A stretch of DNA of 55,141 nucleotides from an uncultured Pelagibacteraceae bacterium. Lineage in GTDB: Bacteria; Pseudomonadota; Alphaproteobacteria; Pelagibacterales; Pelagibacteraceae. How positions within the stretch are numbered: the stretch's first letter is position 1; every line of letters starts with the position of its first letter. This document shows, in pieces, positions 1 through 8,237 of this stretch. A program made the position numbers and the translations under genes. Under the pieces are notes generated by a model. It did no database searches. It saw only the letters and a list, made by a program, of their open reading frames with translations, and had not been told where the DNA came from. The stretch covers positions 1-55,141 of the forward strand of contig CACNVX010000006.1 of the NCBI GenBank assembly GCA_902624045.1. Reading direction: 5' to 3'.

Positions 1-1
1 A

Positions 2-454
2 AATCAAAAGGAAAGGTATTTTTATCCACTTAATCAAGAAACAAATTTTAAAATAAATAAATTTTTTAGAACTATCACAAGAAATAAAAAACTTTCTATT
101 AAAATAGTAAATATAAAAGGAAGAGAATTTAAAGTAGAAAATTTTTATGAGGGGGTTATTAGACTGCATTTTGATCAACTATGTAATCAAAATTTAGGTG
201 CAGAAGACTATTTGCAAATTTTTAAAAAGTGTTCTTTTATCATAATTGAGAAAATACCACAGTTTAATGATCATAATTCAAATCAACAACAACGTTTTAT
301 AACTTTATTAGATATAATTTATGATAAAAATATTCCAATGGCAGTAACTGCAAATCAAAATTTAGATAAATTAACTTCTTCGAGATTACTAAAAGAACCA
401 TTTAAACGTACGGTCAGTCGTTTACATGAGCTTACATCTAAAGATAAGAATTAA
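2..454 (+). CDS. zapE: Cell division protein ZapE / AFG1-like ATPase, C-terminal part (5' end outside window)
   Basis: The frame is open from base 2, so the gene enters from upstream and only about the last 150 residues are visible. The Walker A and B motifs therefore cannot be seen. The visible part carries the family's C-terminal pattern: a YFYPLN segment, a FYEGVIRLHFDQLC segment, LGAEDYLQI, then a V/I-I-I-E-x-I-P stretch, and near the end FKRTVSRLHEL, which matches the conserved F-x-R-T-x-S-R-L signature. ZapE is a cytoplasmic AAA-type ATPase linked to late cell division and, in AFG1 relatives, to protein quality control. The stop codon shares its last base with the start codon of the next gene (TAATG), suggesting translational coupling with yjbQ. 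Identification is by motif recognition. Confidence 0.8.
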   Translation, partial: NQKERYFYPLNQETNFKINKFFRTITRNKKLSIKIVNIKGREFKVENFYEGVIRLHFDQLCNQNLGAEDYLQIFKKCSFIIIEKIPQFNDHNSNQQQRFITLLDIIYDKNIPMAVTANQNLDKLTSSRLLKEPFKRTVSRLHELTSKDKN

Positions 455-873
455 TGAAACAAGATTTTTATAAACTTGAAATTAAAACAAATGGGCAAAT
501 GTTGTATGAATTTACTAAAGATACTGTTCAGTGGATAAAAAAAAAAAAATTTAATAATGGATTACTCAATTTAAGTATTCAGCACACAAGTGCTTCTTTA
601 ATAGTTCAAGAAAATGCAGATCCAAATGTTCAAACAGATTTATTAAATTATTTTAATAAATTGGTTCCAATGGAAAAAAAATTATATGTACACTCAAGTG
701 AAGGAAAAGATGATATGCCTGCGCATATAAAATCTGCATTAACTAATAATCAGATATCATTAAGTATTAAAAATTATCAATTAATATTAGGTACTTGGCA
801 GGGTTTATATTTATTTGAACATCGAATTGATCCCCACAAAAGACAAATTTTACATCACTATTTGGGTGATTAA
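454..873 (+). CDS. yjbQ: YjbQ family protein (UPF0047)
   Basis: This 139-residue protein has the normal length for the small YjbQ/UPF0047 family. It contains the family core: a G-L-L-N-L-S-I-Q-H-T-S-A-S-L-I-V-Q-E-N block at about residues 38-56, a central H-S-S-E-G-K-D-D-M-P-A-H-I-K block (80-93) and a final L-G-T-W-Q-G-L-Y-L-F-E-H segment. The histidines in these blocks are the conserved presumed metal or substrate ligands. Members can weakly complement thiamine phosphate synthase mutants, but the physiological role is unsettled. The start overlaps the zapE stop by one base. A run of 13 adenines inside the gene (537-549) encodes part of W-I-K-K-K-K-F and leaves the frame intact. Confidence 0.88.
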   Translation: MKQDFYKLEIKTNGQMLYEFTKDTVQWIKKKKFNNGLLNLSIQHTSASLIVQENADPNVQTDLLNYFNKLVPMEKKLYVHSSEGKDDMPAHIKSALTNNQISLSIKNYQLILGTWQGLYLFEHRIDPHKRQILHHYLGD

Positions 874-893
874 ATTTAACCCTGATTTTTAAA

Positions 894-943
894 GCTAATG
901 ATAATCATTTGCAAAAAAAATATGAGATTGATTATCATTAGCG
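894..943. promoter_or_regulatory. Tandem Fur/Zur-like operators forming a 14-bp perfect inverted repeat
   Basis: Two copies of GCTAATGATAATCA, one inverted, sit at 894-907 and 929-942, separated by 21 bp. Each copy with its flanks resembles the classical 19-bp Fur box GATAATGATAATCATTATC: by eye 16 of 19 positions match for the left copy and about 15 of 19 for the right. They lie 45-94 bp upstream of the small Cys-rich ORF and just after yjbQ, so the plausible target is that ORF. The arrangement fits two bound dimers of a Fur-family repressor. Whether the metal sensed is iron, manganese or zinc cannot be read from the DNA. A hairpin role is less likely because the loop is long and no T-tract follows. 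Confidence 0.62.
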
Positions 944-987
944 GTCATTTTTATTGTAAAAAATTTTTTTAAAATTAAAGTTTTGAA

Positions 988-1170
988 ATGGAAACACAAA
1001 ACTATAGTTGTAAAAAGTGTGGACTAACTGTTTCATCAATATGTTCTAAATGCGATAGAATTGTTGATGTTAAAGTTCTTGATAATGGTTGTATTGTGCA
1101 ACAAACTAAGTGTAAAGACTGTGCAAATATACCGGTTATTAAAGATGTTTGTTCGCAACAAAAAAGCTAA
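988..1170 (+). CDS. Small Cys-rich zinc-ribbon-like protein
   Basis: This 60-residue protein is dominated by cysteines: C-K-K-C at residues 8-11, C-S-K-C at 19-22, a single Cys at 35, C-K-D-C at 42-45 and a final Cys at 55. The paired C-x2-C knuckles suggest one or two bound metal ions, probably zinc, although a small iron-sulfur or metal-storage role cannot be excluded. There is no signal peptide or membrane segment. It stands alone between yjbQ and the convergent photolyase gene, behind a pair of Fur-like operators. I do not recognise a named family. The function is unknown; metal-responsive expression is the main clue. Confidence 0.6.
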   Translation: METQNYSCKKCGLTVSSICSKCDRIVDVKVLDNGCIVQQTKCKDCANIPVIKDVCSQQKS

Positions 1171-1194
1171 TACAAAAAATATAAATTAAAAAAA

Positions 1195-2616
1195 TTATTT
1201 TTTTTTTAAGCTCTGAAAAGCTTTAAGTGCTAAAGCCCTAGCTTTTTCATGTATTACAATAGGTTCAGGGTAATGTTCACCTATAATAGTTTTTATTGCC
1301 TCTTGATATTTTAGCTCCATTTCCCATGGCTTATGAATGAATTTACTTGGCACTCTGCTTAACTCAGGAACCCATTTTTTTACATATAGGCCCTCTTTAT
1401 CAAATTTTTCTCCCTGTAAAATTGGGTTAAAAATTCTAAAATAAGGTGCAGCATCAGCTCCACAACCGGCAACCCATTGCCATTGAGCTACATTATTTGC
1501 TTTGTTGAAATCTAATAAACAATTTCTGAAATGTTTTTCACCCTCTGTCCAATTAATTCTTAAATGTTTAACAAGAAAGGAACCAACTACCATTCGAATT
1601 CTATTATGCATCCATCCAGTTTCATATAATTCTCTCATCCCTGCATCAACGATAGGATAGCCTGTCATCCCAGATTTCCATGCCTTTAAAAACTTTTCAT
1701 TTTTTTCCCATGGGAATTTATCAAACTCTTTTCTATAATTGCCTCTCAAAAATTCTGGAAAATAGTTAATTAAACTGTGTGAAAATTCACGCCAACCTAA
1801 TTCGTTAATATATTTTCTATACCCAACACCTTTAGATTTAATTTGATTACATTTTTGCCAAATTGTACTTACATGAATTTGGCCATGTTTGATGTAAGGT
1901 GATATTTTTGATGTGCCTTCAATAGAAGGATAATCTCTAGCTGTTCCATAATCTTTTATTTTTTTTTCAATTAAATTATTTAGAACTTTCTTAGATTCAC
2001 TTTCAGAGACTTTCCAGTATTTTTCAAATTTATTATACCAATTTTTTTTGGGTAAAATATCTTTTGGGTCAATACAATTCTTGAATAAAGAGATTAATTT
2101 TGTTTTTTTTTTGACAATATAATTTTTGCTTGGAGGTAAACTTAAATATTTTTCTTCAGCGTTTCTCCAGAATGGGCTAAATACTTTAAAAGGAGTCCCA
2201 TCATTTTTTGTAACTTCTTGGAATTCATTTAAAATATTTCCTTTAAAATATTTAAATTCAACTTCATTTTTTAAAAAAATATCTCTTATCTTTTTACCTT
2301 TAGCGATTACATCTGGCTCGTATATTTTATTCCAATATACTGAAACATTATCTTTTTTTTTTATTTTTGATAGTACTTCTAGCTCATCTCCCATCATTAT
2401 TTGAAGATTAATTTTGTATTTAGACAATACTGATTTAAATTCTTCTAAGGACTTATAAAGCCACCATTTCTGTGCTTCTCGTTTTTTATCAAAATCATCT
2501 TTATTATAAATGAATAATCCAATAACATTATCATGATTTTGACTGGCGAAAGAAAGTGCTGGATTATGATCAATTCTAAAATCTTCTCTGATCCAAAATA
2601 TTGCGTTTTTTTCCAT
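1195..2616 (-). CDS. phrB: Deoxyribodipyrimidine photolyase
   Basis: This light-driven flavoenzyme repairs cyclobutane pyrimidine dimers in DNA. The 473 residues match class I CPD photolyases in length and order. An N-terminal alpha/beta domain begins with the I-F-W-I-R-E-D-F-R-I-D-H-N-P-A-L motif (antenna-binding domain). The C-terminal FAD domain contains Y-I-N-E-L-G-W-R-E-F, W-M-H-N-R-I-R-M-V and, at residues 379-398, the hallmark W-Q-W-V-A-G-C-G-A-D-A-A-P-Y-F-R-I-F-N-P. Tryptophans of the electron-transfer region are present. The gene follows the PLP-enzyme gene on the same strand with a 5-base gap, so it may be the last gene of the long minus-strand series. It is convergent with the zinc-ribbon ORF. 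Photolyase is common in surface-ocean bacteria. Confidence 0.93.
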   Translation of the reverse strand: MEKNAIFWIREDFRIDHNPALSFASQNHDNVIGLFIYNKDDFDKKREAQKWWLYKSLEEFKSVLSKYKINLQIMMGDELEVLSKIKKKDNVSVYWNKIYEPDVIAKGKKIRDIFLKNEVEFKYFKGNILNEFQEVTKNDGTPFKVFSPFWRNAEEKYLSLPPSKNYIVKKKTKLISLFKNCIDPKDILPKKNWYNKFEKYWKVSESESKKVLNNLIEKKIKDYGTARDYPSIEGTSKISPYIKHGQIHVSTIWQKCNQIKSKGVGYRKYINELGWREFSHSLINYFPEFLRGNYRKEFDKFPWEKNEKFLKAWKSGMTGYPIVDAGMRELYETGWMHNRIRMVVGSFLVKHLRINWTEGEKHFRNCLLDFNKANNVAQWQWVAGCGADAAPYFRIFNPILQGEKFDKEGLYVKKWVPELSRVPSKFIHKPWEMELKYQEAIKTIIGEHYPEPIVIHEKARALALKAFQSLKKK

Positions 2617-2621
2617 TTAAT

Positions 2622-3755
2622 TTATTTTCTTCCTTTAGATACAAGTTGTTTATAAAGTTTTACATCTGCATTTCCTTCGCATCCAATTATTAACACGTTT
2701 GATTTTTCATTAATTTCAAATAGCTTTTTAGTTTTATAATTATTACAAACACCAATTAGGCTTATAATACCAGGCGTAGAGCATTCCCCTCCAATTATTG
2801 AATTTTTGCTGAACTTTTTATCTTTAAGCATAGCAGTGGTACTAGCAACATTCTTGTCACTTACAGAGACACAAAAATTACTAGCTCTTCTTAATACTTG
2901 CCATGGAATATAAGACATTTCATTACACGACATACCTCCCATGATACTCTCTTTTTTAATTTTAATTTTTTTAAGTTTATTACTCTTAATACTTTGTAAA
3001 ACGCAATCTGCTCTATCAGGTTCAACAACTATAATTTTTGGAATTCTTTTAAAGTATTTAGCAACACCTGCTACTACACCGGCAGCCATTCCACCCACAC
3101 CTGCTTGTAAGAATATATGAGTTATGTATTGATTTGTTTGTTTGGATATTTCTTTAATCATTATTGAATACCCTGCCATTGTAAGTAAGGGAATTAATTT
3201 ATAATTTTTTGTTGAAACATCTTGAACAATTTTCCAATTATTTTTTTTTGATAATTTAATGCATTCTCTTAGGGAGTTTTCATAATCCCCTTTTACCCTT
3301 GTTACATCAGCACCATATTTTTTAATTTCTTGAACTCTGGAGTTACTAACATATTGGCTAACAAAAATTTTACATTTTAAACCTAATCTTTTAGCACCCC
3401 AGGCAACAGATCTACCATGATTTCCAGCTGTAGCTGATGATATAATAATATTTTTTTTTCCTTTAGATATTTTTTCAACAGCATAGGCTCCACCTAATGC
3501 TTTAAATGATTTTAAATGAAATCTCTTTGACTCATCTTTATAGAAGACATTATTTACTTTTAATTTTTTTTTTAATTTATTAAGTTTAAGTAAGGGCGTA
3601 GCTTTATAGTTTTTCCAATTCGAAATTGTTTTAAAAGCGTTTAAAAGTATAGATGACGGAATATATCTAAGTATATTATTTCTTTCAAAATTATGATAAT
3701 TATTTTTTAATAATTTTGTAAGATACCAGTTATTAATACTTTCTAATCTTTTCAC
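2622..3755 (-). CDS. PLP-dependent diaminopropionate ammonia-lyase-like enzyme
   Basis: This is a fold-type II PLP enzyme of 377 residues, close in length and motif order to diaminopropionate ammonia-lyase. The PLP lysine is probably K85 in S-F-K-A-L-G-G-A-Y-A. The phosphate-contact region S-A-T-A-G-N-H-G-R-S (107-116) and a glycine-rich G-V-G-G-M-A-A-G-V loop follow. Diaminopropionate ammonia-lyases usually have D-G-N-H-G-R, where the Asp acts as a second catalytic base; here that position is Ala110. The substrate may thus be restricted to an L-amino acid, or may be a different 2-amino-3-substituted acid. The start lies directly after the gmaS stop, so it appears co-transcribed with gmaS. 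The enzyme class is secure; the exact substrate is not. Confidence 0.7.
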   Translation of the reverse strand: MKRLESINNWYLTKLLKNNYHNFERNNILRYIPSSILLNAFKTISNWKNYKATPLLKLNKLKKKLKVNNVFYKDESKRFHLKSFKALGGAYAVEKISKGKKNIIISSATAGNHGRSVAWGAKRLGLKCKIFVSQYVSNSRVQEIKKYGADVTRVKGDYENSLRECIKLSKKNNWKIVQDVSTKNYKLIPLLTMAGYSIMIKEISKQTNQYITHIFLQAGVGGMAAGVVAGVAKYFKRIPKIIVVEPDRADCVLQSIKSNKLKKIKIKKESIMGGMSCNEMSYIPWQVLRRASNFCVSVSDKNVASTTAMLKDKKFSKNSIIGGECSTPGIISLIGVCNNYKTKKLFEINEKSNVLIIGCEGNADVKLYKQLVSKGRK

Positions 3756-3756
3756 T

Positions 3757-5082
3757 TTAACAGTCTAAAGTATTATCTTTTTCCCATTGTGATACTGGTT
3801 TTCTTTTATTAAAAACATTTCTAACTTTAAAATTTTTTATTTCTGAATTTTTTAATTTTATATAGCTTTTAATGACATCAGTACCAAATGCTTTTAAAAG
3901 CGCTTTACTATTTTGAAGCATATTAATAGCTTGATTAATATCGTTAGGTAATTTTTTAAGTTTAGGATATTTTTTATAATCTTCGTACATATTACAATGG
4001 AGAGGTTTTCCTGGATTTAATTTTTTATTAATTCCCTCTAATCCTGCAGCAATAATGCCTGCTTGAATCAAATATGGATTTGCTGAACCATCCATTAATC
4101 TTAATTCAAATCTTCCTCTGTCAGGAATTCTAATCATATGAGTTCTGTTATTACCTGTGTACGAAATACTACTTGGAGACCATGTTGCACCTGATTTTGT
4201 CGGTGGAGCATTAATTCTTCGATAACTATTGATCGTCGGATTAAAAAAAGCAGACAGAGCTTGTGTATTGTTCATAATTCCGCCTAAGAAATTATAAGCT
4301 AACTTACTTAATCCTAATTGATCTTTATTGTCTAAAAATTTATTTATTTTTCCATTCCAAACTGAAACATGAGCATGACAACCATTACCGGTCAAATTGC
4401 TAAATGGTTTTGGCATAAAAGTTGCTCTTAAACCATGTTTCTCTGCTAAACTTTTTACCATAAATTTAAAGAAAACATGTCTATCTGCTGTAATGAGAGA
4501 GTCTGTATAATCCCAGTTCATCTCAAATTGACCATTAGCATCTTCATGGTCATTTTGGTAAGGTTTCCAACCCATTTCCAACATACAATCACAAATTTCT
4601 TTTATTAAATCATATCTTCTCATAAGAGCGGATTGGTCATAACAAGGTTTAGATTGAATATCTCTTTTGTCTGCTAAAGAATGCCCATCTTCAGAAATTA
4701 AAAAATATTCGCATTCTACACCTGATTTCATTTGAAGTTTTTTTTGTGATAATTTTTTTATTTGCTCTTTAAGCATTATTCTTGGAGAAGCTTTAACAGG
4801 TTTACCATCCATATATAAGTCAGAGGCTAACCATCCAATTTCTTTATTCCATGGTAGTTGAATTAGACTATCTGGATCTGGGACACCAAACATATCACTA
4901 TCTGCTGGAGTCATATCTAGCCATGTCGCAAATCCTGCAAATCCTGCTCCATCTTTCTGCATATCACCAATCGCTTGAGCTGGAACTAATTTAGATCTTA
5001 AAACGCCAAACAGATCTACGAAACTTATTAAAAAATATTTAATTTTTTTAGTCTTTGCTATCTTTGATAAATTTTTTGGCAT
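3757..5082 (-). CDS. gmaS: Gamma-glutamylmethylamide synthetase (glutamine synthetase family)
   Basis: This enzyme ligates methylamine to glutamate using ATP, the first step of the indirect N-methylglutamate pathway. The 441-residue protein has the glutamine-synthetase fold with features I associate with GmaS: K-Y-F-L-I-S-F-V-D-L-F-G near the N-terminus, G-F-A-G-F-A-T-W-L-D-M-T-P-A-D, V-E-C-E-Y-F-L-I (metal-binding Glu), N-D-H-E-D-A-N-G-Q-F-E-M-N-W (ammonia/metal site) and G-N-G-C-H-A-H-V-S. It follows mgsC after a 34-base gap in an mgsABC-gmaS order, which strengthens the assignment over ordinary glutamine synthetase. A second, more divergent paralogue of 489 residues lies at 13665-15134 in the same window. 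Confidence 0.85.
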   Translation of the reverse strand: MPKNLSKIAKTKKIKYFLISFVDLFGVLRSKLVPAQAIGDMQKDGAGFAGFATWLDMTPADSDMFGVPDPDSLIQLPWNKEIGWLASDLYMDGKPVKASPRIMLKEQIKKLSQKKLQMKSGVECEYFLISEDGHSLADKRDIQSKPCYDQSALMRRYDLIKEICDCMLEMGWKPYQNDHEDANGQFEMNWDYTDSLITADRHVFFKFMVKSLAEKHGLRATFMPKPFSNLTGNGCHAHVSVWNGKINKFLDNKDQLGLSKLAYNFLGGIMNNTQALSAFFNPTINSYRRINAPPTKSGATWSPSSISYTGNNRTHMIRIPDRGRFELRLMDGSANPYLIQAGIIAAGLEGINKKLNPGKPLHCNMYEDYKKYPKLKKLPNDINQAINMLQNSKALLKAFGTDVIKSYIKLKNSEIKNFKVRNVFNKRKPVSQWEKDNTLDC

Positions 5083-5116
5083 AATTGATCTTATGAATAT
5101 TAAAGAACTGTATCAA

Positions 5117-6445
5117 TCACTTTTTTTCTTTTATTCCTGGTATCCAGTCACTTCCTGCTAATGGAACTCTAGCCATCGCAGCAGCTTCAACAGTTAGTGC
5201 ACATAAATCTTCAGGTTCTAAATTATGCAAACTATTTTTTCCACAAGCTCTTGCAAGCGTTTGTGCCTCTAATGTCATAACTTTTAGATAATTAGTTAAT
5301 TTTTTACCAGCTTTTACTGGATTTAATCTTTTCATTAAAGTTGGATTTTGGGTTGATATTCCAGCTGGATCATTTCCCTCATGCCAATCATCATAAGCGC
5401 CTGCAGTAGAACCTAGTTTATTGTATTCCTTTTCCCACTTTGGATCGTTATCACCTATTGCTATCATTGCAGCACTGCCTATTGATACCGCATCTGCTCC
5501 AAGCGCCAAAGCTTTTGCAACATCTGCACCATTTCTAATTCCACCTGATATTACTAATTGTACTTCTCTATGTGCATTTAAATCTTGTAGGGCATCTACT
5601 GCAGGTCTAATACAAGCTAAAGTAGGTTGACCAACATTTTCTATAAAAACTTCTTGAGTGGCAGCTGTTCCTCCTTGCATTCCATCAAGCACAACTACAT
5701 CAGCGCCTGCTTTTACAGCTAAAGCGGTATCGTAATATGGTCTTGCACCTGCAATTTTTATAAAGATAGGAACTTTCCATTTTGTAATTTCACGTAATTC
5801 TAAAATTTTTATTTTTAAATCATCTGGTCCAGTCCAGTCAGGATGTCTGCATGCAGATCTTTGATCAACCCCTTTTGGTAAAGTTCTCATTTTTGCAACT
5901 CTATCATTTATTTTTTGACCTAATAACATTCCACCACCACCAGGCTTTGCGCCTTGACCTATGACAACTTCAATTGCATCTGCTTTCCTTAAATCGTCCG
6001 GGTTCATTCCATATCTAGACGGTAACAATTGGTAAACTAAAAATTTAGATTGTCCTCTTTCTTCAGGTGTCATTCCTCCGTCACCAGTAGTAGTAGATGT
6101 ACCAGCCGCACTTGCACCTCTTCCCAAAGCTTCTTTTGCTGGTCCTGATAATGCACCAAAGCTCATTCCTGCAATTGTAATTGGTATATCTAATTCAAGT
6201 GGTTTCTTTGCAAATTTGGTTCCAAGGGTTACATTTGTAGTACATTTTTCTCTATAACCTTCTAATGGATATCTAGACATTGATGCTCCTAAAAACAATA
6301 AATCATCAAAGTGGGGGAGTTTTCTCTTTGATCCACCACCTCTAATATCATATATACCAGTTGCTGCAGCTCTTCTAATTTCTGAATTTGTGTATTCGTC
6401 AAAAGTCCATGATTGTCGAGGATGTGTTCTGTTGTTTTTTTTCAT
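5117..6445 (-). CDS. mgsC: N-methylglutamate synthase subunit C (FMN-binding glutamate synthase-like)
   Basis: This subunit carries the FMN (alpha/beta barrel) domain of glutamate synthase. With MgsA and MgsB it converts gamma-glutamylmethylamide to N-methylglutamate. The 442 residues contain the barrel motifs G-M-S-F-G-A-L-S (93-100), I-G-Q-G-A-K-P-G-G-G-G (162-172), H-P-D-W-x-G-P-D-D-L, L-D-G-M-Q-G-G-T and the phosphate-binding I-S-G-G-I-R-N-G-A-D. In the segment that holds the iron-sulfur cysteines in glutamate synthases (about residues 350-366) there is Y-D-D-W-H-E-G-N-D-P-A-G and no cysteine, so this subunit has probably lost that cluster. The start is 2 bases past the mgsB stop. Confidence 0.85.
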   Translation of the reverse strand: MKKNNRTHPRQSWTFDEYTNSEIRRAAATGIYDIRGGGSKRKLPHFDDLLFLGASMSRYPLEGYREKCTTNVTLGTKFAKKPLELDIPITIAGMSFGALSGPAKEALGRGASAAGTSTTTGDGGMTPEERGQSKFLVYQLLPSRYGMNPDDLRKADAIEVVIGQGAKPGGGGMLLGQKINDRVAKMRTLPKGVDQRSACRHPDWTGPDDLKIKILELREITKWKVPIFIKIAGARPYYDTALAVKAGADVVVLDGMQGGTAATQEVFIENVGQPTLACIRPAVDALQDLNAHREVQLVISGGIRNGADVAKALALGADAVSIGSAAMIAIGDNDPKWEKEYNKLGSTAGAYDDWHEGNDPAGISTQNPTLMKRLNPVKAGKKLTNYLKVMTLEAQTLARACGKNSLHNLEPEDLCALTVEAAAMARVPLAGSDWIPGIKEKK

Positions 6446-6447
6446 GA

Positions 6448-7131
6448 TTAATAATTAGAAATATTATCTATTTTAAAGTTGTATAATTTTTTTGCTGAAC
6501 CATATCTTTTAAAACTTTCAGCCTTATGTATTTTAATATTTGCTTCCTTCAAAAGTGAATTAAGTTTTTTTAAATGTTTTTTATCCATTTTTTTTTCTAC
6601 ACAATCTGCACCAAGTGATTTGACTTTACCTTTTATATATATGTTTGTTTCATATAAACTATCACCTAATGCCTCACCAGCATCTCCACATACCACTAAG
6701 TTCCCTGCTTGAGACATAAAACCTGACATATGACCTACAGAGCCTTTCACAACTATATCAGCACCTTTCATAGATATTCCACATCTTGAACTAGCATCGC
6801 CATCAATAACTAAAAGTCCTCCATGAGCTGTTGCACCTGCTGATTGTGATGCATTACCTTTTACATGAACTTTACCTGACATCATATTTTCAGCCACACC
6901 AGTACCCACGTTACCTTCAATTGTAACGTTAGCTTTTTGGTTCATTCCTGCACAATAATATCCTACATGACCTTTGATATTTACATTTAATTCCTCAGTA
7001 AGTCCTGCACATACTGCATGATTACCCTCTGGGTTTATTATTGTAAAATTCCTATCATTTATTTTTCTATCTATGCTTTGAAGTTGTTGGTTTATTTTTC
7101 TTAACTTCAATTTTTTTAAATCTAATATCAT
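6448..7131 (-). CDS. mgsB: N-methylglutamate synthase subunit B (GXGXG beta-helix domain)
   Basis: The 227 residues are mostly the glutamate synthase C-terminal GXGXG right-handed beta-helix. Short glycine-rich rungs repeat from about residue 40 to 175, such as V-N-I-K-G-H-V-G-Y-Y-C-A-G, V-T-I-E-G-N-V-G-T-G-V-A-E-N, V-H-V-K-G-N-A-S and I-V-V-K-G-S-V-G-H-M-S-G. In glutamate synthases this helix holds the amidotransferase and FMN domains in place; here it is a separate polypeptide between the MgsA and MgsC genes. The start codon overlaps the last base of the mgsA stop, indicating coupling. It is shorter than its paralogue at 11848-12702 (284 residues), which has a longer N-terminal extension. 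Confidence 0.85.
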   Translation of the reverse strand: MILDLKKLKLRKINQQLQSIDRKINDRNFTIINPEGNHAVCAGLTEELNVNIKGHVGYYCAGMNQKANVTIEGNVGTGVAENMMSGKVHVKGNASQSAGATAHGGLLVIDGDASSRCGISMKGADIVVKGSVGHMSGFMSQAGNLVVCGDAGEALGDSLYETNIYIKGKVKSLGADCVEKKMDKKHLKKLNSLLKEANIKIHKAESFKRYGSAKKLYNFKIDNISNY

Positions 7132-8015
7132 TAATTACCCCAAGAATAGACAACACCTGGCTCAGGTTCAAAAATTTTTGCATCATTAACATCTGGCAAA
7201 TGCGCCATAGCTTGAAATTCAGACGCGATAGCAACATAATTTTTTGTTTCAGCGATAACAGCAGGTTTACATGCAATTTCATCTCTCACTACTGCAAATC
7301 CCTTTCTCGTTCCCGCTATAAATGTATAAAAACCGTCTAGGTCTTTTAGGCCTGAAACAAGAGTACTCTTAAGGGAATTATTATTTGAGAGACTATTAGA
7401 AACATAACCGGCGGCAACTTCAGTATCATTTTCAGAAGTAAAAGTATTACCTTTTTTCTTAAGCTCTCTTCTTAAATTATTATGATTAGATAAAGAACCA
7501 TTGTGAACTAAACATTCATCTTCTCCAGTTGAATAAGGATGAGATCCATCAGTAGTAATTGCACTCTCTGTTGCCATTCTAGTATGACCAATACCATGTG
7601 TACCACTAAAACTCTCTAAATTAAATTTTTTAACTACGTCTTTTGGATTTCCAACTTGTTTAAAAATTTCAATAGAATGTCCATATCCAACAATTGAAAC
7701 TTCAGGGAATTCTTTATTAATAAACTTAATAAATTGTTTTGGTTTTTCTGGTGTTTTTACAATTATATGGTCTGAGTATTGATTTAATTTTAAATTTCTA
7801 ATTTTTTTCGAAATATCTTTTTTAAATTTATTAAAATCTAAATTATTAATACACAAAGAGTATTTATATTCTTTTTGGTTTGAATTTTTATATATAGCAA
7901 ATCCTGCACTATCTGGCCCTCTAGACTCCATGTTGTTCAGCATACCTGACAACATTTTACCTAAATTTTTCTCAAATTTTTTTGTTTTCAAATATATTCC
8001 AACAATTCCACACAT
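7131..8015 (-). CDS. mgsA: N-methylglutamate synthase subunit A (class II glutamine amidotransferase)
   Basis: This protein starts M-C-G-I-V-G-I, placing a cysteine immediately after the initiator Met, as in N-terminal nucleophile glutamine amidotransferases where Cys becomes residue 1 after processing. The later H-T-R-M-A-T-E-S-A, N-H-N-N-L-R and E-N-D-T-E-V segments match the glutaminase site of the GltB/PurF type. In NMG synthase this subunit releases methylamine (instead of ammonia) from gamma-glutamylmethylamide and channels it to the FMN subunit. The 294 residues agree with other MgsA proteins. It is the first of mgsABC and follows a 50-residue membrane peptide gene by 13 bases. Confidence 0.85.
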   Translation of the reverse strand: MCGIVGIYLKTKKFEKNLGKMLSGMLNNMESRGPDSAGFAIYKNSNQKEYKYSLCINNLDFNKFKKDISKKIRNLKLNQYSDHIIVKTPEKPKQFIKFINKEFPEVSIVGYGHSIEIFKQVGNPKDVVKKFNLESFSGTHGIGHTRMATESAITTDGSHPYSTGEDECLVHNGSLSNHNNLRRELKKKGNTFTSENDTEVAAGYVSNSLSNNNSLKSTLVSGLKDLDGFYTFIAGTRKGFAVVRDEIACKPAVIAETKNYVAIASEFQAMAHLPDVNDAKIFEPEPGVVYSWGN

Positions 8016-8028
8016 AGATTTTAGAGTT

Positions 8029-8181
8029 TTAATTAATTAACGATAAAAAAAATTCTTTATAATAGATAAGGTTTACAACCACAATGATGATAATAGCCGC
8101 TATTACTCCATACTTAGCTTTCGGAAAAGCTACCCCTCGCATTTTAGAAGGCCTTAGTTCTTCGTTATCTTTATTATCCAT
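8029..8181 (-). CDS. Small single-pass membrane protein, 50 residues
   Basis: This short frame begins M-D-N-K-D-N-E-E-L-R-P-S-K-M and carries one hydrophobic helix (about residues 24-40, G-V-I-A-A-I-I-I-I-V-V-V-N-L-I-Y-Y) followed by a short tail. The N-terminus is acidic and polar, then a basic patch (K-M-R-G-V-A-F-P-K-A-K) precedes the helix, which fits a cytoplasmic N-terminus. It sits between the amt-operon terminator and mgsA on the same strand. There is no strong ribosome binding site, so expression is unproven, but the codon pattern and hydrophobic pattern argue against a chance frame. I recognise no family. Confidence 0.5.
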   Translation of the reverse strand: MDNKDNEELRPSKMRGVAFPKAKYGVIAAIIIIVVVNLIYYKEFFLSLIN

Positions 8182-8190
8182 ATTTTTCTA

Positions 8191-8222
8191 AAAAAAAAGG
8201 GCGCCACAATTAAGTAGCGCCC
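8191..8222 (-). terminator. Rho-independent terminator after the amt / 76-residue gene
   Basis: On the minus strand a GGGCGC stem (8222-8217) pairs with GCGCCC (8204-8199) across a 12-base loop and is followed by eight T residues (8198-8191). It lies 16 bases past the stop of the 76-residue membrane protein gene. It separates the divergent glnT-glxBCD-amt module from the downstream mgsABC-gmaS genes, although leaky read-through could still feed them. Confidence 0.8.
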
Positions 8223-8237
8223 AAATTTATTTTTTAA

